DNA of 20,329 bases from assembly GCA_934654605.1 (NCBI GenBank), contig CAKUGH010000027.1:1-20329 (forward strand), read 5' to 3'. The first letter of the stretch is position 1. Every line of letters begins with the position of its first letter. The stretch is from an uncultured Collinsella sp. (GTDB taxonomy: Bacteria > Actinomycetota > Coriobacteriia > Coriobacteriales > Coriobacteriaceae). Under the pieces are notes generated by a model. The model saw only the letters and a list, made by a program, of their open reading frames with translations, did no database searches and was not told the origin of the DNA. The position numbers and the translations under genes were made by a program. This document shows, one piece after another, positions 7,614 to 14,758 of the stretch.

Positions 7614-9014
7614 CTAGCCCAGGACGGGGCTAAAGTCGAAGCGCAGCGTCATGAGGTGCTGCGGGGATTCGATAGCTGCGGCAATGATGTCGGCATCTCG
7701 TGCGCGATCGAACCCTTCAAGTTCCATCTGATAGGGGAAGTCTTCTTGGACACCGATGCGCCGCGGAACCAAAAGCTTGGTTCCGTCGAATTCTTCGGTT
7801 CGCGTTCCGTCTGCTGCAACGGAATAAAGGTGCAGCTTGGCGGTCGTTGTGGCATTAAGTGCCGAGATAGCTTGGATGTCGTTCGATGCGCTCCTTGCTC
7901 CCACTGCTGTAAGTGCCGTAGGCGCGACGACTTCACCCGAGGGTAAAAAGACGAGCTCGACGGTATTGGGGAATGTGATGAGGATATTTTTGCGGCGGGG
8001 CGCATCGGCGGCGACTGGCTCAATGCTTGCGGCGTCGACGGTTTCCGTGTGGTCGAGCGCGACCATCATGCAGCAGTTGCCTTCGTCGACATCTGGGGGA
8101 GCGGCAAAATCCAGGCCGTCTTTCGGTTGGGGATCGCTTGACTCGGTGGCGGTGCTGCCTGGCTTTTCGAGAGGAGCCGCAGCGTTGTCTTCTGATGATG
8201 TATCGCCTGCATCGTCAATATGTGCCGGTGCGTCTGCGACCTCGTCTTTGGGGGATTTGCCATTATCGTTAGATATAGGAGCGGCAATCCCGACGGACCC
8301 CACTCCGTGCCATGTCATTTGGAGCAGCGCCGGATCGGCGAGAATGCGCTGCACGCCTTGCGCCCGGGCATCGATATTGATGGGGGCGGGTTCTGATCCG
8401 CGCGTGACGTTAAGCGAGCCTTTCTGCGTGCTGTTTTGAGCCTCCCGGTCGCCCGTGTCGTTCGCAAAGAACAGCAGAGGCGCGTCTCCCGTTGCGATGG
8501 CGTCGGTGTCCGCCTTGGTCAGTCGCAGCGATGCCGTAAAGGAGATGACGGGCTGCGCGCCATCGACATTCGAGGGAACGCAGCCCAGGCATACACCTCC
8601 TTCTTTCTCATGGGCCGCGCTGTCGAAGACGACCTTTGCCCCGTTCGCCGAGTCATCGACCGAGGCGATATCGATGCGCAGTTCTATGTCGCATGGGTCG
8701 CCATCGGAGTCGACCGCAACCGATTTCCATGTGCAGATGACACAACCCGCCTGGGGGCTGTTCTCCTTATCCGAACGCTCGGTATCCACGACTACCGAGC
8801 CGTCCGTATTGCGACGAAGACATCCCGAGGTTCGGATCGCGGCCTGTGCGAGCGAAAAACGTCGGCAGGCGACGATGCCCGACGAATTCGCCACGGGGCT
8901 CAGAGCTTGCGGTAAGGAGTTTGCCGTGGCGGGCGTCGCCCAAGCGGCGAGAGGCGTACCGGTCGCCAGTGCGCTGCAGAGCGCGGCGACGGGCAAAAGG
9001 TGTTTGGGTGCCAT
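7614..9014 (-). CDS. Large secreted Cys-containing surface protein, unknown function
   Basis: This 466-aa protein has a clear signal peptide (MAPKHLLPVAALCSALATG, cleavage likely near AWATPATA at about residue 28-32). The exported part contains scattered Cys pairs (CVICTW, GVCLGC, NCC), which could form disulfides. An acidic, Asp/Ser/Pro-rich linker lies at about 255-310. Its C-terminal segment, with a ..VELVFLPSGEVVAPT.. stretch, resembles the ..VIPFAAKADGTLVGPS.. stretch of the neighbouring 200-aa secreted protein, so the two may share a beta-sandwich module. There is no C-terminal sorting signal or membrane anchor, so it is either released or attached by a partner. The ATG follows AGGAG with a four-base spacer. 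It is the last gene of the surface cluster, 39 bases after the mini-protein gene. I do not recognise a named family. Confidence 0.75.
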   Translation of the reverse strand: MAPKHLLPVAALCSALATGTPLAAWATPATANSLPQALSPVANSSGIVACRRFSLAQAAIRTSGCLRRNTDGSVVVDTERSDKENSPQAGCVICTWKSVAVDSDGDPCDIELRIDIASVDDSANGAKVVFDSAAHEKEGGVCLGCVPSNVDGAQPVISFTASLRLTKADTDAIATGDAPLLFFANDTGDREAQNSTQKGSLNVTRGSEPAPINIDARAQGVQRILADPALLQMTWHGVGSVGIAAPISNDNGKSPKDEVADAPAHIDDAGDTSSEDNAAAPLEKPGSTATESSDPQPKDGLDFAAPPDVDEGNCCMMVALDHTETVDAASIEPVAADAPRRKNILITFPNTVELVFLPSGEVVAPTALTAVGARSASNDIQAISALNATTTAKLHLYSVAADGTRTEEFDGTKLLVPRRIGVQEDFPYQMELEGFDRARDADIIAAAIESPQHLMTLRFDFSPVLG

Positions 9015-9053
9015 GGTTCTCCTATCTATTCCGCGTGCTCCGGTCGTGCTTGG

Positions 9054-9308
9054 CTATTGATTGCGTTTGGTGTGCAGGCCAAGACACGTCAGTCCTGCTC
9101 CCGTCGTGGCGACGCCTATCGCAATGAGTTGCCCGGTGTCACTCGTCTGAGCGAGCGGCTCGTGACGGCTGTCGCGATCAAGGCCCGAAAGGTCAACGGT
9201 CACTTCTGTAGCCGCCTGCGCTTGCTCTTGCTGAGCAAAGGCCATGGCGGGTGCGGTCGCCAAGATGCCGACGATGGCGGCCAGTGCGATCGCCTTAGGA
9301 CGTGGCAT
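9054..9308 (-). CDS. Small cell-wall-anchored protein with LAQTS sorting signal
   Basis: This is an 84-aa protein from the ATG at 9308 (86 aa if the GTG at 9314 is used). It has an N-terminal signal peptide ending near AMAFA, a mature stalk of only about 30 residues, and a C-terminal LAQTSDTG (LAQTS encoded at 9141-9155) followed by a hydrophobic span of about 18 residues and a basic tail HTKRNQ. That is the layout of a sortase cell-wall sorting signal, with LAQTS in place of LPXTG. Its 5' end overlaps the 3' end of the 200-aa secreted protein gene by 14-20 bases and it has only a weak ribosome binding site, so translational coupling is likely. It could be a peptidoglycan-linked tether or a minor subunit. 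No sortase gene is visible in the window. Confidence 0.65.
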   Translation of the reverse strand: MPRPKAIALAAIVGILATAPAMAFAQQEQAQAATEVTVDLSGLDRDSRHEPLAQTSDTGQLIAIGVATTGAGLTCLGLHTKRNQ

Positions 9309-9897
9309 GCGCACCGGGCTCGACCGTCCAGGTGATGCTTGCTACTTGATCTCCCGTACCGGTGACGTGGTAGATGTCACGCGTGACGCGGGCGACATGC
9401 CCGCCCACGCTGAGTTTGATCTTGTCCGTTCCGTCAGCAATGCCCTTGTACTTCATGTTGAAGCTTGCGTCTTTGGAAAGATCAAGGCCCGTAGTCTGAG
9501 TCGCGGAGCTGGCATCCTTTTCTGCCTTATCGGGGCCAACCTTAAAATCGATGGAGTTCTGGGCCGAGCCCGCCTTTGCGTCTGCAACGATTGCCCAGTC
9601 GTTCTTGGCCGTGACCTTCATATTGGTGACGTGGATGCCATATGCCGAGAGGTTGTCGATGGTAATCGTATTGTCGGAGGGGCCCACAAGCGTTCCGTCG
9701 GCTTTGGCGGCAAAGGGGATGACCGTCGGCGCCTTAAACGAAACATTGCTAATGTCGGCCTTCACCGTCACATCGGTGGTTCCAACACGCACCTCTGCCA
9801 TGGCCGCCGTCGGCGCGGCACCCATCGCAAGCGCGAACGCAAGCCCTGCGCCCACGGCGAGCGCTCTGGCTCCGTTCAGGTTCCTAGTGATGTCCAT
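9295..9897 (-). CDS. Secreted beta-rich surface protein, unknown function
   Basis: This 200-aa protein has a long signal peptide (residues 1-34, ending ..TAAMA before EVRVG). The mature part is rich in alternating Val/Thr/Ile/Asp residues, consistent with a beta-sandwich, and closes with VASITWTVEPG. The general look recalls secreted fibre-forming or WxL/camelysin-like surface proteins, but no diagnostic motif is certain. It has no anchor of its own; the overlapping downstream gene encodes a protein with a sorting signal that could retain it. The ATG is preceded by AGAAAGGATCG. The stop overlaps the start of the mini-protein gene. It lies 87 bases downstream of the membrane-anchored protein gene, and that gap holds two small hairpins. 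Confidence 0.75.
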   Translation of the reverse strand: MDITRNLNGARALAVGAGLAFALAMGAAPTAAMAEVRVGTTDVTVKADISNVSFKAPTVIPFAAKADGTLVGPSDNTITIDNLSAYGIHVTNMKVTAKNDWAIVADAKAGSAQNSIDFKVGPDKAEKDASSATQTTGLDLSKDASFNMKYKGIADGTDKIKLSVGGHVARVTRDIYHVTGTGDQVASITWTVEPGAHATS

Positions 9898-9917
9898 AAT
9901 CGATCCTTTCTGCTCTT

Positions 9918-9966
9918 CACGGACCGTTTCCGTGATGGTTGGACGAATGCGGGCAGGGTACTGCCC
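9918..9966 (-). promoter_or_regulatory. Two tandem hairpins in the leader of the 200-aa secreted protein gene
   Basis: In the gap between the membrane-anchored and the secreted protein genes there are two perfect 6-bp inverted repeats: GGGCAG/CTGCCC with a 4-base loop (9951-9966) and CACGGA/TCCGTG with a 5-base loop (9918-9934). Neither is followed by a U-run on the minus strand, so they are not standard terminators. They could be mRNA processing or stabilising structures that set different levels of the two gene products. Confidence 0.35.
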
Positions 9967-9984
9967 CTACGAGCGCGTCGGCCG

Positions 9985-10494
9985 CTAGCCTTCTGCCTGG
10001 GCCACCCGCACTTTGACGCGCGTCGGATTGCCATGGGTGTCGTAGGTCTTGGCATCGAGTGCCTGGATCTCGATGTATGCCTCGCCTTCTTGGATATCGC
10101 CGGCGGGACAGGTCTCAACCGTCTTGCCGGCTTCGACCACACCGGACTCATAGATGGTCTCGTCGTTTTGAATTACGCGGAAGCGCTGAGGAAACTTGTT
10201 GTCCTGGACGTTTTGCACGTTGACGCGCAACTTGCCGCCTTCCTGCAGCTGGGCAACCGGGGCGACCGAGATCGTCATCATGTTGTCGCGAACGATGGCG
10301 TCGAGCTCATCTTGGATTTCTTGGCGCGACTTGCCCTCCGCCGTCGTGACCGAAGCGCCCGCCTCGGGCACGGGCTGCGACTGCCAAGCGTACAGCCCAA
10401 CGGCGACGAGGGCGCATACGATGGCCAGACAGACAACGACGAGTTTCTTGCGACGTCCCAGTCCTGCAAGGCGGGTCGGCTTCTTCGCGCTCAT
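9985..10494 (-). CDS. Membrane-anchored extracellular protein, unknown function
   Basis: This is a 169-aa protein with a basic cytoplasmic N-terminus (KKPTRLAGLGRRKK), one transmembrane helix (about 18-39, LVVVCLAIVCALVAVGLYAW) and an extracellular part of about 125 residues. The extracellular part has a short helical region (RQEIQDELDAIVRDNM) followed by a probable beta domain of Ig-like character (LRVNVQNVQDN, RFRVIQNDETIYESGVVEAG, AYIEIQALD, RVKVRV). This could be an assembly or stabilising factor for the secreted proteins encoded after it. The ATG overlaps the stop of the upstream 98-aa gene by four bases (ATGA), a sign of translational coupling. No named family is recognised. Confidence 0.75.
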   Translation of the reverse strand: MSAKKPTRLAGLGRRKKLVVVCLAIVCALVAVGLYAWQSQPVPEAGASVTTAEGKSRQEIQDELDAIVRDNMMTISVAPVAQLQEGGKLRVNVQNVQDNKFPQRFRVIQNDETIYESGVVEAGKTVETCPAGDIQEGEAYIEIQALDAKTYDTHGNPTRVKVRVAQAEG

Positions 10495-10787
10495 GCGGCA
10501 TCCTTGGTGGTGTAGACACGTGCAAACGTGGAGGGGTCTGCTCCAAAGAGCATGTGAAGCATCAGACGGCGTGAGTAGGCGAGCTCGTCAAAGTCGGGAG
10601 GGAGCTCGATGTTGTGGATATGCGCGATGTGGTGGGCGAGCGCCGAGAACGACTCGGGGTCGCAGATAACATCGGTGGTGACGTGGTAGACCGCCGTATC
10701 GGGAAACGCCTCTTCGTCGAAAGGCAGGAGATGGGGATCGTCGTCGACCTCGATGGCGACGCCGTACTGGGGCCAGTAATATGCCAT
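10491..10787 (-). CDS. Small protein resembling the C-terminal end of DUF559-like nuclease-fold proteins
   Basis: This 98-aa protein starts at the ATG at 10787, which has GGAGG five bases upstream; the frame is open to 10931 but no start there has a ribosome binding site. The sequence MAYYWPQYGVAIEVDDDP followed by ..VYHVTTDVICDPESFSALAHHI.. resembles the end of DUF559/Vsr-like endonuclease-fold proteins of Coriobacteria and other Actinobacteria, in which a (D)YYWP..V.VEYD segment is followed by a V.RVT...L.DP segment. The protein lacks the N-terminal part and the rest of the active site, so it may be a repurposed or decayed fragment. It is the first gene of the surface cluster and is coupled by a 4-base overlap to the membrane-anchored protein. 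The homology is a pattern-based suggestion only. Confidence 0.55.
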   Translation of the reverse strand: MAYYWPQYGVAIEVDDDPHLLPFDEEAFPDTAVYHVTTDVICDPESFSALAHHIAHIHNIELPPDFDELAYSRRLMLHMLFGADPSTFARVYTTKDAA

Positions 10788-11132
10788 GGGAACCTCCCTG
10801 CTTCTGGGGCCAAGCCTTCTATCGGTTTGGCTGTCGATGCCGACCGTATCAGCCGCAACTTGACCAATTTCTGACCAAATACTTGACGGATTGACATCTC
10901 TGCAGGTAAAGAGCGGTAAAAAATACTTCAACTTTTTTCGAGCGCCAATTGCGTGGTCGCTGGCGGCAAAGCTATATGTGTCAAAAACATCGTCTGCCGA
11001 GGAAACCTCGCCACTCGCCGAATTGCACGAACGTAAAAATCGCCAATTATGGAGACGGTCTCGAACACGTTAACGAAACGATGCGGTAACATCTCCCTGC
11101 AAACACTGCAGTTAACTAAAGGGGGAGTTCGC
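10788..11132. promoter_or_regulatory. Divergent intergenic control region between the surface cluster and the lactate dehydrogenase/Etf operon
   Basis: These 345 bases hold no convincing gene. They contain tandem TGACCAA copies 11 bases apart (10861 and 10872) and two further TTGAC copies (10883, 10891), the last being a consensus TTGACA -35-like hexamer. The right side is AT-richer and contains the palindromes GAGAC-G-GTCTC (11052-11062), CGTTAACG (11068-11075) and CTGCA-AACAC-TGCAG (11097-11111) before the GTG at 11133. These are plausible operators for the + operon. No single -35/-10 pair is unambiguous. Confidence 0.45.
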
Positions 11133-12734
11133 GTGTCTGTAACCATCAAACCCTTCACCGACGAGTTCGAAGAGTATGGCCGCGATGAGTCTCGCGCATC
11201 GGGTGAGGCCTCGAGCATCTCGTTTCCGACAACGGAGGACGAGGTCCGCGCCATTTTGGAAAGGCTCCATGCCGAGCGTGTCCCGGTAACGGTTCAGGGC
11301 GCCCGGACCGGTCTTGCCGCCGGCGCCGTGCCCCATGGCGGTCACATCCTCAATACTTCCCGCATGAATCGCTACCTAGGCCTTCGCCGCGATGAGCAGG
11401 GCCGCTTTCTCTTGCGTGTAGAGCCCGGCGTCGTTTTGTCTGAGCTGCGCAAGCAGCTGGGCAAGAAGGTACTTCCGACCGCAGGTTGGGACCAGGCTTC
11501 GCTTAAGGCTTACGAGGAATTCCAGGAAGCCCCCGAGCAGTTCTTTCCCACCGATCCCACCGAGGCATCTGCCTGCCTGGGCGGTATGGCGGCTTGCAAC
11601 GCTTCCGGCGCCCGTAGCTACGCTTGCGGCCCCATGCGTCCGCACGTCACGGGCCTTCATGCCGCGCTGACCGACGGTGACCTGCTCGAGCTTAGGCGCG
11701 GCGAAGTTTTTGCGCAGGGTCGTCGCCTTTCGCTCGTCACGGCGCAGGGCCGCACGCTCGAGCTCAACCTTCCCGACTACACCATGCCCAAGACCAAAAA
11801 TGCTTCGGGTTACTTCGTTGCTGACGACATGGACGCCATCGATTTGTTTATCGGTGCGTGCGGCACGCTCGGTGTCATCACCGAGCTCGAGATCGCCCTG
11901 CAGGCGGCGCCTGCGGTCGTTTGGGGCGTGAGTTGCTTCTTTGACAGCGAAGACAAGGCCGTGTCCTTCACCGATTCCGTGCGCCCCGTCCTGTCCCACG
12001 CGGCTGCCATCGAGTATTTCGATGCGGGCGCCCTGGATATCCTGCGTCACCAGCGCGACCAGTCGACGGCGTTTGCCTCGCTGCCAGCGCTCGACAAAGA
12101 GGCCAAGGTCTGCGTCTACGTGGAACTCGACTGCGACGACGAGGCCCAGGCGACCGAGGAGCTGTATCACCTGGGGTGGGTGCTGGAGCTTGCGGGCGGC
12201 AGCGACGATGCAACATGGGTCGCGCGCACCGAGGTCGATCGCGAGTGCCAGCGCTTCTTCCGCCATGCAGTGCCCGAGAGCGTCAACATGCTTATCGACG
12301 AGCGCCGCCGCACCGATCCCACCATTACCAAGCTGGGCTCGGACATGTCGGTGCCCAACGCGCGCCTGGCCGATGTCATCTCCCTCTATCGCCGTACGTT
12401 GGCCGAAAGTGGGCTCGAGTCTGCAGCCTGGGGCCATATCGGCAACAACCACCTGCATGTGAACATTCTTCCGCGCGATGCGCAGGACTACCGCCGCGGC
12501 GGAGAGCTCTTTGCCCAGTGGGCTTCCGAGGTCACGGCCATGGGTGGCGCCGTCTCCGCCGAGCACGGCGTCGGTAAGATCAAGGCGGGCTTCTTGGAGA
12601 CGATGTACGGCCACGAGGCCATGGTCGAGTCGGCACAGCTCAAGCTCCAGCTCGACCCTGCCGGGCAGCTGGGTCGCGGCAACCTGTTTTCGGAGAAGCT
12701 CTTGGATGAACTCGTCCAGAAAGGGGGCGCGTGA
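11133..12734 (+). CDS. FAD-linked 2-hydroxyacid (lactate-type) dehydrogenase, electron-bifurcating complex subunit
   Basis: This 533-aa protein belongs to the GlcD/D-lactate dehydrogenase family. It has an N-terminal PCMH FAD-binding domain (about 28-265) with the pyrophosphate-binding stretch QGARTGLAAGAVPHGG (55-70) and a C-terminal FAD-linked oxidase domain containing WGHIGNNHLHVN (about 431-442, metal/substrate His residues) and SAEHGVGKIKAGFL (about 474-487). The GTG at 11133 is chosen because GGGGGAG lies five bases before it and homology begins there. EtfB and EtfA genes follow directly. This matches LctD of the LctBCD complex of Acetobacterium woodii, which oxidises lactate to pyruvate with NAD+ driven by reduced ferredoxin. 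Glycolate or 2-hydroxyglutarate as substrate cannot be excluded from sequence alone. Confidence 0.88.
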   Translation: MSVTIKPFTDEFEEYGRDESRASGEASSISFPTTEDEVRAILERLHAERVPVTVQGARTGLAAGAVPHGGHILNTSRMNRYLGLRRDEQGRFLLRVEPGVVLSELRKQLGKKVLPTAGWDQASLKAYEEFQEAPEQFFPTDPTEASACLGGMAACNASGARSYACGPMRPHVTGLHAALTDGDLLELRRGEVFAQGRRLSLVTAQGRTLELNLPDYTMPKTKNASGYFVADDMDAIDLFIGACGTLGVITELEIALQAAPAVVWGVSCFFDSEDKAVSFTDSVRPVLSHAAAIEYFDAGALDILRHQRDQSTAFASLPALDKEAKVCVYVELDCDDEAQATEELYHLGWVLELAGGSDDATWVARTEVDRECQRFFRHAVPESVNMLIDERRRTDPTITKLGSDMSVPNARLADVISLYRRTLAESGLESAAWGHIGNNHLHVNILPRDAQDYRRGGELFAQWASEVTAMGGAVSAEHGVGKIKAGFLETMYGHEAMVESAQLKLQLDPAGQLGRGNLFSEKLLDELVQKGGA

Positions 12735-12736
12735 AG

Positions 12737-13552
12737 ATGAGCGATTTCCATATGGTGGTGTGCGTCAAGGCGGTGCCGGGTAGCACCGAAGTCAAGATGG
12801 ACCCCAAGACCAATACCATCGTGCGCGATGGCAAGCAGGCAGTCATCAATCCCTTTGACGCGAGCGCTTTGGAGTGCGCGCTGGCACTTAAAGACGACTT
12901 TATCGGCTTTGGCATGGACGTGCGCGTGACGGTGGTGTCGATGGGTATTCCCGCGACCGAAGTGCTGCTGCGCGACTGCATCGCCCGTGGCGCCGACGAC
13001 GCGCTGCTGCTAACCGACCGCGCCTTTGCGGGCGCCGATACCCTGGCAACCACCTATGCCCTCAAATGCGGTATCGAGGCGCTCGATGAGGACTTCGATC
13101 TGCTCATCTGCGGCAAGATGGCGGTGGACGGCGATACGGCCCAGATTGGCCCCGAGCTTGCCGGCGCCTTTGAGATTCCCTGCGTGACCGACGTGAGTTG
13201 TGTTCAGAGCGCGGGCTTTACGACGTGTGGCTCACTGGCGCTCGTCCACGGATGCGACGCCGGTGAAGAGACGGTCTATCTTGAGATGCCGTGCGCGATG
13301 ACGACCGCTAAGGAGATCGGCCAGCTGCGCATGCCGAGCATCGCCGGTATTCGTGCGGCCGAGGAGGCGGACGTGCGCGTGGTCAGTGCTGCCGACGTGA
13401 ACGCCGATCCCTCGCGTTGTGGCCTTGCCGGATCGCCGACGCAGGTCGTGCGCTCGTTTGTGCCCGACCGCGACCAAACGTGTGAGGCTGTTGAGGGAAC
13501 GGCGTCCGAGCAGGCGGCAAAACTTGCCAAGATTATCGAGGGGATGGCATAG
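12737..13552 (+). CDS. etfB: Electron transfer flavoprotein subunit beta (EtfB/FixA family)
   Basis: This 271-aa EtfB subunit carries the typical N-terminal VVCVKAVPGSTEVKMDPKT, the adenosine-binding region VSMGIPATEVLLRDCIARGADDALLLTDRAFAGADTLATTYAL and GKMAVDGDTAQIGPELAG (126-143). The DGDTAQ.GP motif is the form found in electron-bifurcating Etfs, in which the beta subunit holds the bifurcating FAD and binds NADH. The ATG at 12737 lies nine bases after AGGGGG; a GTG at 12731 that overlaps the preceding stop codon (GTGA) is an alternative start adding two residues. It pairs with the EtfA gene that begins one base after its stop codon. Confidence 0.92.
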   Translation: MSDFHMVVCVKAVPGSTEVKMDPKTNTIVRDGKQAVINPFDASALECALALKDDFIGFGMDVRVTVVSMGIPATEVLLRDCIARGADDALLLTDRAFAGADTLATTYALKCGIEALDEDFDLLICGKMAVDGDTAQIGPELAGAFEIPCVTDVSCVQSAGFTTCGSLALVHGCDAGEETVYLEMPCAMTTAKEIGQLRMPSIAGIRAAEEADVRVVSAADVNADPSRCGLAGSPTQVVRSFVPDRDQTCEAVEGTASEQAAKLAKIIEGMA

Positions 13553-14758
13553 ATGAGCGGACTGATTATCGATAGCGAAGCCTGTATCGGCTGCGGTCGC
13601 TGCGTTCGCGCCTGCGCCTCGGGCGGCATTGTGGTGGAGGGGGAACGCCCCAATCGCTGTGCCCACGTAACCGATGGCTGTATCCTGTGCGGTGGATGCG
13701 TCGACGCCTGTCCCGTCAACGCTATCTCGATCGAGCGTGACGAGGCCGCTGGCGTAGCGGACCTCGATGCATATCGAGACATTTGGGTATTCGTGCAGAC
13801 TGACGAGCACGATACGGTGGCTCCCGTGGCCTATGAGCTTATGGGCAAGGGCCGCGAGCTTGCCGATGCCCGCGGCTGCCGCTTGGTGGCGCTGGTCGGC
13901 ATGAGCCCCGAGAGCTCGTTCGAGGAGCTTGAGCATTTGGTTTGCGCCGGTGCTGATGAAGTTATGGTCTGTCGCGACGAGCGCCTGCGCCAAAACGATG
14001 CGGAGGTCTATGCTCGTCTGATCTGCGATCTGGTGGCCGAGCGCAAGCCCGAGGCCATCCTCTACGGTGCGACCGCCTTTGGTCGCGAGCTGGCGCCTGG
14101 CGTTGCCGTGCTCTTGCAGACGGGCCTTACGGCCGACTGCACCGTGCTTTCGATGGATACGGAGACGGGACTACTGCAGCAGACACGTCCGGCGTTTGGC
14201 GGCAACCTGATGGCCACCATCGTCTGCCCCAATCACCGTCCCCAGATGGCAACGGTGCGACCCGGCATCTTTAAGGCGCTCGACTTCGACTACGGTCGTT
14301 CCGGCACGATTACCCAGGTGGCGCTTGCAGAAGACGTTAAAGCCCGCGTCGAGATCTCGATTCCCGCTGAGGAGTGGGGGCAGCAGGCCTCGATTGCCGA
14401 TGCCGAGCGCCTCGTCGTGGTGGGCCGCGGCATTGGCTCCAAGAAAAACATGCCGTTGATGCGAAGGCTCGCCGAGGCTCTGGGCGCCGAGCTTGGCTGC
14501 ACGCGCCCCGTCGTGGAGGCCGGCTGGTTGGAGTATCGCCATCAGATTGGCCAGACGGGCGTATCGGTCTCGCCCAAGCTCCTCGTGAGCATCGGCGTCT
14601 CGGGTGCCATCCAGCACCTTGCCGGCATCGGTGGGGCGGAGTGCATTATCGCCATCAACGAGGACCCGGATGCCCCCATCTTTGGCGCCGCCCAGTACAA
14701 GGTTGTCGGCGACGCCGTCGAGGTCGTCGAGGAGCTGCTGGCCCAGCTTGGGTGTTAA
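13553..14758 (+). CDS. etfA: Electron transfer flavoprotein subunit alpha with N-terminal 2x[4Fe-4S] ferredoxin domain
   Basis: This is a 401-aa fusion. Residues 1-60 form a bacterial-type ferredoxin with two complete CxxCxxCxxxC clusters (C11, C14, C17, C21 and C43, C46, C49, C53P). EtfA follows, with the alpha N-terminal domain (about 70-250) and the C-terminal FAD-binding domain containing VSPKLLVSIGVSGAIQHLAG and the INEDPDAPIFGAAQY motif (about 362-386). Ferredoxin-EtfA fusions occur in bifurcating complexes such as LctC and CarE, where the clusters pass electrons to or from soluble ferredoxin. Together with the preceding dehydrogenase and EtfB this gives a complete confurcating complex. 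The stop TAA shares bases with the stop of the convergent HD gene. Confidence 0.93.
   Translation: MSGLIIDSEACIGCGRCVRACASGGIVVEGERPNRCAHVTDGCILCGGCVDACPVNAISIERDEAAGVADLDAYRDIWVFVQTDEHDTVAPVAYELMGKGRELADARGCRLVALVGMSPESSFEELEHLVCAGADEVMVCRDERLRQNDAEVYARLICDLVAERKPEAILYGATAFGRELAPGVAVLLQTGLTADCTVLSMDTETGLLQQTRPAFGGNLMATIVCPNHRPQMATVRPGIFKALDFDYGRSGTITQVALAEDVKARVEISIPAEEWGQQASIADAERLVVVGRGIGSKKNMPLMRRLAEALGAELGCTRPVVEAGWLEYRHQIGQTGVSVSPKLLVSIGVSGAIQHLAGIGGAECIIAINEDPDAPIFGAAQYKVVGDAVEVVEELLAQLGC

Noticed and set aside
9244..10515. Long plus-strand open frame of 423 codons across the surface cluster
   Set aside because: It lies antisense to three genes with signal peptides or membrane anchors and good ribosome binding sites, and its product shows no coherent domain.
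11376..12614. Long minus-strand open frame of 412 codons opposite the FAD dehydrogenase
   Set aside because: It is antisense to a gene with clear family motifs, has no ribosome binding site or recognisable domain, and reflects high GC content.
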